Assembly: GCA_035487295.1 (NCBI GenBank)
Contig: DATHMH010000012.1
Location: 62,001-126,000 of the forward strand
Source: QIAW01 sp035487295
Lineage (GTDB): Bacteria; Acidobacteriota; Terriglobia; Terriglobales; Acidobacteriaceae
DNA length: 64,000 bases
Direction: 5' to 3'
Position numbers and translations under genes: made by a program. Within the stretch, counting starts at the first letter, position 1. Each line of letters starts with the position of its first letter. The notes beneath the pieces were generated by a model. It was given only the letters and a program-made list of their open reading frames with translations, was not told where the DNA came from and searched no databases. Of the stretch, positions 12,201 through 16,862 are shown piece by piece.

Positions 12201-12956
12201 TGAGGCGATTCCATTGAAAGCAACCGTGCTACTTCCTTGCGCGCTGCCGAAGCTTGTTCCGGTAATCACCACGGCTGTACCGATCGCGGCACCGGACGGG
12301 GTGATATTGCTAATAGTCGGCGGGCCTATCGGGAGTGTGACTGTGATGTGCGAATCAAAATTGCCGTTTGCAGTTCCTTCAATATCCAGCTCTCCGCTGT
12401 ACGCGCTGCTTGAAGATGCCGAGATATTCACTCCCACCCACAAATAGAACCGATCGCTCGTAGCCATACTGATATTGGCTGTCGTCGAGCAACTGAAATT
12501 CATTAGGGTGACTGTGGTTGTCAGCGCAGTTGACCCAATGGCGCTGCACAAGTTTGTGCCCGTCGCGGTGTTCAGCTTGAGTTTCGCTTCCGGCTTGACT
12601 GTCACGCCAGTGACGTTGGCGGTTTTCCGCATATACAAGCTGAAGCTGAAATTTGAGCCGCTTTGAATGACACCGGATGCATTCGGCACTCCCGTCTGCG
12701 TTTCAAATTCCTTGATCAAGTAGTCGCCGGCCGCTTTGTTTGTCAGCACCGTCGTAAGAGCGGTAATGGCGGCATCAGGACCGCTTGTTTTCAATTGATC
12801 GAAGCTCGTGTTTATGGCGGAGGCTTCTTTATGCAGGTGATACGTGGCCGTTTGAGCTCTGGCAGCAATGCAAAATGTTACGATGGTGCCGAAAGTTACG
12901 AAGACGGTAACGGAGCGAAGTACTGCGGTTCTGCCCAGACGCAACAATTCATCCAC
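6219..12956 (-). CDS. 2245-aa surface protein: TIG and Ig-like repeats with C-terminal group XII-like phospholipase A2 domain
   Basis: The signal peptide ends near residue 34 (ARA|Q). Three IPT/TIG domains lie at about 210-460, an unassigned insert at 460-660, and a fourth TIG at about 665-745. Six or more Ig-like repeats follow to about residue 1550 (NNSDVTVTFxxAGGVPPLQ... IDKTAPTI). Next come two invasin/Big_1-like domains (VPNIPVIFKIEHGGGTLEG) and a carboxypeptidase-regulatory repeat near 1770. After a Cys-rich linker, the last 150 residues contain GCSVP, then GCDQHDECYQTC with the His-Asp pair at 2167-2168, KDKCDLILLNQNVRVC, and a terminal CQCC. This spacing resembles eukaryotic group XII secreted PLA2 (CCNQHDRCYETC). 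Predicted role: a surface or released protein that binds and possibly hydrolyses phospholipid. AGGTGG lies directly before the ATG. A promoter is visible at 13037-13064. Confidence 0.85.
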   Translation of the reverse strand: MDELLRLGRTAVLRSVTVFVTFGTIVTFCIAARAQTATYHLHKEASAINTSFDQLKTSGPDAAITALTTVLTNKAAGDYLIKEFETQTGVPNASGVIQSGSNFSFSLYMRKTANVTGVTVKPEAKLKLNTATGTNLCSAIGSTALTTTVTLMNFSCSTTANISMATSDRFYLWVGVNISASSSSAYSGELDIEGTANGNFDSHITVTLPIGPPTISNITPSGAAIGTAVVITGTSFGSAQGSSTVAFNGIASTPSAWSPTSITTQVPIGATSGPVVVTVNGQSSVGTTFTVLPGIAGLSPNSGVSDSSITITGTNFGAAQGGVTFNGTTGAITSWSDKAIVVKVPVGATTGNVTVTTAAGAQSAGASFTVFNPGTGVMITSLSSIEGVPGSSLTITGVNFGAAPGTVTFNGTAATVTSWSTGSIVATVPTGASTGNVVVTVNGQSSNGLRFIVTNAAGLAVDQIVSGHAALPPPLSTTSGNELLLAFVGSGTGSTAGNSFTVSGLTWTLVKRTNTQKGTAEIWRAFAPFILNNFTAPPGTSFPAHASVTLVSYLGVDISGTNGSGAMGATGTNNSSSGAPSVTLTSTRSNSFVFGVGDDPSGAIARTLGTNQTMIDQFLDGTADTLWVQRVTGSIANSGTSVALNDTAPTNHPYNFSSVEILPSPAAIITSLSPSSGPVGTSLTINGSNFGATQGSSTVTFGGIAATATWSSASIVATVPNGVSLGPVPVVVTTTNGASNPVTFTVVAPLSIGAAVSSAIPPTNNWYRSDATITYQCSGGVAPLQCPTSQTVSNEGFDQQITGTVTDATGQTKSVTTHLNIDKTAPTITATVTPAPVNGIVTIPSNGSVIVSFNCADALSGVAICPSAISVATPGASQAFSGTAIDAAGNSSTPANITLNVQAAPPAISASLSSQPNTNGWYNNNVTINYQCTGGVPPLQCPSPQTVSSEGSNQPITATVTDAVGQTASASNHLSIDKTAPTIVATVTPAPVNGIVTIPTGGAANISFACSDALSGVALCPTNLSVTTAGANQSFSGSATDNAGNSALANVTLNAQAAPLTINANLTPAANAAGWNNSDVTVTFQGAGGVPPLQIPPPQVVSTDGPNQSITGSITDAAGQSVTTSVQVSLDKTPPTIAASVSPQPNANSWITNVVPIVTFTCADTTSGIANCPAPQVITTDGAGQTISGAATDVAGNVSSTSLVLNVEFAAPTIHASSSPPPNAQGWNNSDVIVSFECAGGVSGGLQCPSPKTITTEGGGQVISGTVTDNAGNTAADLIKVNLDKTPPTLKIVSPSSGTTVSFGNLTLSGTAEDAVSGAASVTCDGIPASLGTSQPVFTCPVTLNPGANSVTIQAVDIAGNTNTVSEGISFVPGPAITITAPSSLSLFGTNPVSITGTIDDPQAAIACNGINGTVNGNTFTISGINLREAKNLLTVTATNVAGGTSTATIVVYLDTTPPQIHVDSPNDGATVNTAQTSVMGSVNDLVGGTVNGDQVSVTVNGVQATVENRSFVAQNVMLVPGTNTIIAIATDRAGNISQHQVHITLVDVKAVQHLVIISGNNQTAPIRAPLPQRLVVQAVDGSGIPLPNRMLEFRVSRGDGLIVAYPQTGRDLSLQTDSNGRASVQFQVGSRSGVGINEVTVIAPGFIGDTIFSANSTVDVPAQVNIVSGEIQKGQVGAPLPEPLVAIVTDSGGNPVPNIPVIFKIEHGGGTLEGSTSVRKTTDKDGKVYAVLTLSEEEGIYNNSVSASVDGPQIPPAIFVSSGVVTGNPAATTISGIVLDNAEQPIPNATVTIKGANITPVTTDPQGKFMISNAPVGNILLYVDGRSSTRPEIFPTLSFQMITLPGIDNTLAGPIYLPPLDTDNSKMVGGDEDAILTLKGVPGVAYKVFAHSATFPNGDKTGIMTLSQVHADRVPMIPANGTAPTLVTTLQPPGVSFDPPIQVQVPNTSGLAPGQVAEVFSFRHDLEQFVTEGTARVSEDGSKISSDSGFGIRVSGWGGVSAPASPVTSACDCNLNNNCSVDSCVNGQCVHTQPKPCCDWEGPHGDENHDTYDPNTQCCIAFNPGAATQAGVHDKSPIPAGQVNDCPDRVPNVNVRRNYDGCSVPWTAVQAMTALFGQIYNPLYFSGDRNNPAGKKDTKFSDFPFVLLTTDQTQPFDFDGPGCDQHDECYQTCYDPNSDLNAAKDKCDLILLNQNVRVCHASLEVGPIEEAQCVAWAAIYYKAVGGFGQGAFSDDQAMMCQCCK

Positions 12957-13005
12957 CTTTCAAGTTAAATAAGGGGCCCTGGGTTCCTGGGAGGAACCGC
13001 AAAAA

Positions 13006-13025
13006 ATAGCAGAAATCTGTGCTAT
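13006..13025. promoter_or_regulatory. Operator-like palindrome at the start of the surface-gene leader
   Basis: ATAGCA and TGCTAT arms are separated by 8 bp, a few bases downstream of the predicted transcription start. A second ATAGCAGA half-site lies within the -10/spacer region (13040-13047). This arrangement could bind a repressor, but no regulator is identified. Confidence 0.25.
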
Positions 13026-13036
13026 TGGTTTGAACG

Positions 13037-13064
13037 AAGATAGCAGAGATTCTTGCATTGTCAA
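13037..13064 (-). promoter_or_regulatory. Sigma-70-type promoter of the PLA2-fusion surface gene
   Basis: On the minus strand TTGACA (13064-13059) and TATCTT (13042-13037) are separated by 16 bp. The predicted transcription start is near 13030, giving a leader of about 75 nt before the ATG at 12956. The leader can fold a GGTTCC/GGAACC hairpin at 12982-12998. Confidence 0.5.
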
Positions 13065-13297
13065 TGTTGTCTAAAAGCTAAACCCGTCATTCTTCGTCCC
13101 AGTTTGGGAATTTTATCCCGTATGCTGGTACACAAACGCAATCCATTGAAAACACCTGTCTTATACCTCTATAGACAAGTGCGGCATTGCTTTTGTTCCC
13201 GGTTTTCGGATAATTCCCTTCATATTGATATGTCGGAAAAGGAAGAAACCTTACATCACAAAAGCGAAAATATTTTCAGGGAAAGAACGGGCGAGAG

Positions 13298-13675
13298 TTA
13301 CTTCTGAAGCTTAAGTTTGGTTACAAATAGTTCGTTGCCGTTGACATTTCCACTCACGACAATTCTGAAATCGGCTTCACGCTTGGCCGCATTGATCAAT
13401 TTCTTTGCTTCTTCATTGCCCTTGCTGTCGAATTTGAAAACCTTCAGATCCGAAGTGAGCACGGCATACCCGCTGCGTTCGCATGCCGGCATGGTCAGGC
13501 ACTTCTTCGTGTGTTTAGGACCGAGAGTTGTCAGTTCACTAGAGCGCTGATTCAAACATGCGATATCTACTAAGTATCCTTTGATGGTTTGCTCTGGCGT
13601 AGCTCCGGAAGTCAGAATAGAAATTGCCATCACTACAGCAGCTAAGACTGGAAGTCTTTTCAAATCGCTCATCAA
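13298..13675 (-). CDS. Small exported protein, 125 aa, conserved type in Acidobacteria
   Basis: An N-terminal signal peptide (LPVLAAVVMAISILTSGA) is followed by a short mature domain. It has a KGYLVDIACLNQR segment, KHTKKCLTMPACERSGYAVL with two cysteines, and a beta-rich C-terminus ending VTKLKLQK. I recall this pattern from many small hypothetical exported proteins of Acidobacteriota, with no known function. The gene starts 13 nt after the stop of the multiheme cytochrome gene, so the two are almost certainly cotranscribed. A periplasmic partner of the cytochrome is possible but unproven. The cysteines do not form a CXXCH haem motif. Confidence 0.7.
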   Translation of the reverse strand: MMSDLKRLPVLAAVVMAISILTSGATPEQTIKGYLVDIACLNQRSSELTTLGPKHTKKCLTMPACERSGYAVLTSDLKVFKFDSKGNEEAKKLINAAKREADFRIVVSGNVNGNELFVTKLKLQK

Positions 13676-13688
13676 AACTTGGCCCCGT

Positions 13689-15926
13689 TTAAGGCAGCAC
13701 TCCTCCGATGGTTGTCTTGCGTTTTTTCTTTAATGTGGCCTCATGTACATGGAATGGTTCGAGTTCGTCGGCCACCTCAGGATGGTCACGCCAGAAATCC
13801 TGCGCCAATGCGCCTACGGTCGGATCATCTTTCTGCTCTGCATAAAGGGCGCCTTGCTCCAAAGCTTCCTGGGTCATCCCCAATTTGTCATAGATTAGCG
13901 AGAGATAATAGTGAGCTGTCAGATCATCGGGATTGATCCCCTGCAAGGCCTCAAACTGCTCCCGTGCGGGCTCGTACTTTTTCTGCAGGTAATACGCATA
14001 TCCCAACTCCTGTCGCGCTTGGCGGAAGCGAGAATAGGCAGCGATGACCAATTGTTGATTCCTAATGGCTTGGTCCAACCTATTTTGTAACCTGTAAACC
14101 AGACCTTGATAGTAAAGTGCCCTGAAGTTGCCTGGGCTTATCTGTAATGCTCGTTCCAACGCTTTGAGCGCCGGTGCAAACTTTTCATAGGCTGGATTGC
14201 TGACTGAAAGATTGCCGGGGCCATCGGGACTCTCGCGCTTGTTTTCAATCAACTTTGAATATTCAGCAATGGCGATATTCATATAGCCATCAGCGTAAGA
14301 AGGCTGGATCTCTACAACTTTTTGAAATGCCTGAGACGCCAACCAGTATTGCTGCTGTCCTAACAATGCGATGCCATAGTTGTTCCAGCGCAGCATGAGT
14401 TTCTGCGGGTCCGTGGTCGGAGTGCCTTCGTTCAGGCCCAGATTCAGCGCGCTGCTCTGTGAGGCCATCGTTACTATCGGAAACTCTCTGGCTTCCGGAA
14501 AGATAAAATTGGTGAATCCTTTGCGGAACCTGCGGTAATTGACTTGGGCTGTAAGTTTAAGGGGGCCTTTGGCGTCAGGAGGAATCCAGAATTTATATCT
14601 CACTAAATCGGAACGCCCTGGCAGGATCGTGTTGTCGTAGGTCTTGACCTTGCTTTCCCAGACCTGATGTAAGTCCAGAAGCTTGCCGCTGTTGGAGACG
14701 AGACGATTAGTGTAACTGTGCGCGTTAGGCTCCAAGAAGCCTCTGGGATCGAGGAATCCGCTGTGATAAAAAATGCGGCCTGTGGAATCTTGAGCGGTAA
14801 ATTCCACCCAACTCTCATAAAAATCGCGCTGCTCTGGCACCAAACTGTGACCGATTTTCTTGTTCTGAATGACGACGTTCACAGTAACGGTCTCGCCAGG
14901 AAGCAAAGTGAACTTTTGTCCATCAATGGGCGCAACGAGATGTTCGCCGCCAGCCGTTTGTTTGTTCAAGGCAAAAATATCAATGCCGAGAATGTTGTCC
15001 TGCAGATATTCCCGTATCTTTTGAAGCTGCTCATCGAATCCGTAAAATACCGGGATCGCAGTATTCGCCCCCAAAAAGCGATGCGAAGCGATCTTACCTT
15101 GCTCACTGCCATAATCCTTCATCGCATCCACTTTCGGCATGTGGCATGTCTGGCAGGTGGAAACCTCGTCTTTCTTATAAAACGGGAGCGGCGATTCCTT
15201 CGACCAGGAAGACTGTTGCCACTCGTCATAAACCGAGAAGGCCCGTAGCCACTTGTATCCATTCAATATTCGCGGCAATGCCGCCTTATGACAGACCGCA
15301 CAAAATTCCGGAGTGCGGTAGAAGTCGCGCATCACAGCACGCTTGTGCTGTTCGGGATGCAAGAAGATGTCGTCGTAGCTAACCGCACTGGTGACGGGCG
15401 TGCCATCCGGATTGACCATGACGGCAGGAACTCCCATCACATAGCTTCCGGTTCCGCTTGTGTTCTGGATTTTCTGAATAGAGTGACAAACCATGCAGGT
15501 CACTCCGTCTTCGTCGAAAGAGCGGTTGATTTTCGAGTCTTTTGTCAGCGCGCCCGAAAAAAGTGCAATGGGGTTATGGCAGCCTTCGCAGTGCCGCGAG
15601 TACTCGATCCCTTTACTATCAATCAATAAGTTGACATTTTTTACATAGAAAGGCGCACGGAAAGAATTGGCATGCGCCGACTGGCGCCATTCCTTGTGTG
15701 CCTCTTCATGGCATTTGCCACAATACTCAGCAGTTGGGAAATCAGAGGGTTTCAAAAATCCATCGAATCCGACTTTGGCATTGCTCGGTAGGAATGGGTT
15801 GGGGCCAAACCGATGGTCGTAGCCAGACTGGTCGCCTGCCCACAGAGTGGACGCACAGAGAGTCAGAAAGGCAAAGCGAATGAACATTCGCCGGTAGCGC
15901 AGCCCCGCTCTGGCTGTCTGATTCAT
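13689..15926 (-). CDS. Pentaheme cytochrome c fused to TPR repeats
   Basis: Five CXXCH haem-attachment motifs are visible in the N-terminal half: CGKCH, CEGCH, CMVCH, CAVCH and CQTCH. They are followed by a beta-rich domain (about residues 330-470) and a C-terminal TPR array of about five repeats (AYYLQKKYEPAREQFEALQG, LTAHYYLSLIYDKLG). The signal peptide is MFIRFAFLTLCASTLWA. ATG 15926 is preferred; ATG 15887 lies at the hydrophobic core, and neither has a clear Shine-Dalgarno. The protein is predicted to be periplasmic or outer-membrane associated and to carry electrons, with the TPRs mediating protein contacts. The haem part resembles cytochrome c554/multiheme families. The redox substrate cannot be deduced. 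Confidence 0.85.
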   Translation of the reverse strand: MNQTARAGLRYRRMFIRFAFLTLCASTLWAGDQSGYDHRFGPNPFLPSNAKVGFDGFLKPSDFPTAEYCGKCHEEAHKEWRQSAHANSFRAPFYVKNVNLLIDSKGIEYSRHCEGCHNPIALFSGALTKDSKINRSFDEDGVTCMVCHSIQKIQNTSGTGSYVMGVPAVMVNPDGTPVTSAVSYDDIFLHPEQHKRAVMRDFYRTPEFCAVCHKAALPRILNGYKWLRAFSVYDEWQQSSWSKESPLPFYKKDEVSTCQTCHMPKVDAMKDYGSEQGKIASHRFLGANTAIPVFYGFDEQLQKIREYLQDNILGIDIFALNKQTAGGEHLVAPIDGQKFTLLPGETVTVNVVIQNKKIGHSLVPEQRDFYESWVEFTAQDSTGRIFYHSGFLDPRGFLEPNAHSYTNRLVSNSGKLLDLHQVWESKVKTYDNTILPGRSDLVRYKFWIPPDAKGPLKLTAQVNYRRFRKGFTNFIFPEAREFPIVTMASQSSALNLGLNEGTPTTDPQKLMLRWNNYGIALLGQQQYWLASQAFQKVVEIQPSYADGYMNIAIAEYSKLIENKRESPDGPGNLSVSNPAYEKFAPALKALERALQISPGNFRALYYQGLVYRLQNRLDQAIRNQQLVIAAYSRFRQARQELGYAYYLQKKYEPAREQFEALQGINPDDLTAHYYLSLIYDKLGMTQEALEQGALYAEQKDDPTVGALAQDFWRDHPEVADELEPFHVHEATLKKKRKTTIGGVLP

Positions 15927-16262
15927 TGAAGGATTGAGAGCTCTAATGTATCCCAAGTACGGAAGTAGCTCAAAATGAAAATGGAACCTCAAAAACGAAA
16001 ATGGCCCGTCCCGCGCAAAAAACTTCCTTCGAGTTTAATCTGGTTTGCGGGCAGGCCGTTCGAACCCGCACAGCGTATAAGTTCTCCGGCAAGCTTCCCT
16101 GTGCGCGTCGTGAATATCAAGGGCCTCCTCAACCGGGGGAGCACGAGGGGGCGGAAGTGTAGCCTGGCCCTTGGGCCAAGCTGGTCTCACAAGTTCTGAA
16201 GACGAACACTCCAAGCTGTAGGTGAGGTTGATATCATGGAAGATTAGGAATAAACACGGATT
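15927..16262. other. Intergenic region at the left edge of the accessory cluster
   Basis: The 336-bp region separates the divergent cytochrome and kinase genes. It holds a TTCGAACCC word at 16059-16067, also present in the tRNA-Gln remnant at 26017-26025 in the same orientation, and a TGGCCC/GGGCCA hairpin near 16165. No complete tRNA or convincing promoter is seen. It may contain a degenerate attachment site. Confidence 0.3.
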
Positions 16263-16862
16263 ATGTTGATTGTGATTGAGGGTTGCGTAGGAGCAGGCAA
16301 ATCGACTATTGCCAAGGGACTTTCTGACCGTAGAGGCAGCAAACTGTTGCTGGAAAATTTCGAACTGAATCCTTTTATTCGTGCCTTCTACAGGGACCCG
16401 ATTCAAAACGCTACGGAAACAGAATTCGGGTTTCTGCTAGTACATTTTCATCAGCTCAAAAGCCAGGTTGATACCGCCTCGCAATCAGAAGTTATTGCGG
16501 ACTTCCACCTCGGGAAGGACCTCATCTATGCAGATATAAACCTCAAAAATGGACGTGCCAAAAGCCTATTTAAGGAGCTGTATGAGGTATGTTTAGAAGG
16601 GATTCCTAGGCCGGTTCTAATGATTTTCTTATCAGCAACGACAAATCTCTTGGTCGAACGGATTTGGGCTAGGAGGCGCGACTTCGAATTACAGGTCGAT
16701 CCCGAATACTACGCTGCAGTAAATGCGGCCTACGAGAAATTCTTCACAGAGTACTCTGGACAGAAGCTCCGAGTTCCAATGGATGAGTGGGATTTCATCA
16801 AAGAGCCGGCCCTTTACGAACGACTTGCTTCACTCATTGATGAGAAACTGAAAACCAAGTGA
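16263..16862 (+). CDS. Deoxynucleoside kinase, dGK/dAK type
   Basis: The 199-residue protein has a P-loop GCVGAGKST at residues 7-15. It then follows the bacterial deoxyguanosine/deoxyadenosine kinase pattern: a NPFIRAFYRDP segment, VIADFHLGKDLIYADINL at the catalytic/base-recognition region, and a LID-like R-I-x-x-R-R-R segment before YYAAVNAAYEKFF. The length is normal for the family. Expected reaction: (d)ATP-dependent 5'-phosphorylation of a purine deoxynucleoside to its monophosphate. Its stop overlaps the GTG start of the next gene (GTGA), so the two are coupled. dGMP is the acceptor of PurZ-type enzymes and a PurZ-like gene lies in the same cluster, so dGMP supply is an attractive inferred role. 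Substrate choice between dG, dA and dC cannot be read from sequence alone. Confidence 0.8.
   Translation: MLIVIEGCVGAGKSTIAKGLSDRRGSKLLLENFELNPFIRAFYRDPIQNATETEFGFLLVHFHQLKSQVDTASQSEVIADFHLGKDLIYADINLKNGRAKSLFKELYEVCLEGIPRPVLMIFLSATTNLLVERIWARRRDFELQVDPEYYAAVNAAYEKFFTEYSGQKLRVPMDEWDFIKEPALYERLASLIDEKLKTK

Noticed and set aside
8590..12447. Long open frames on the plus strand (for example 8590-9528, 10636-11301, 11656-12447)
   Set aside because: They lie antisense to the Ig/TIG repeats of the PLA2-fusion gene and repeat with the same period; no ribosome sites or family motifs.
16030..16200. A tRNA on either strand around the TTCGAACCC word at 16059-16067
   Set aside because: The T-stem cannot form with a 7-base loop on either strand and no anticodon or acceptor arm could be built; at most it is a degenerate attachment site.
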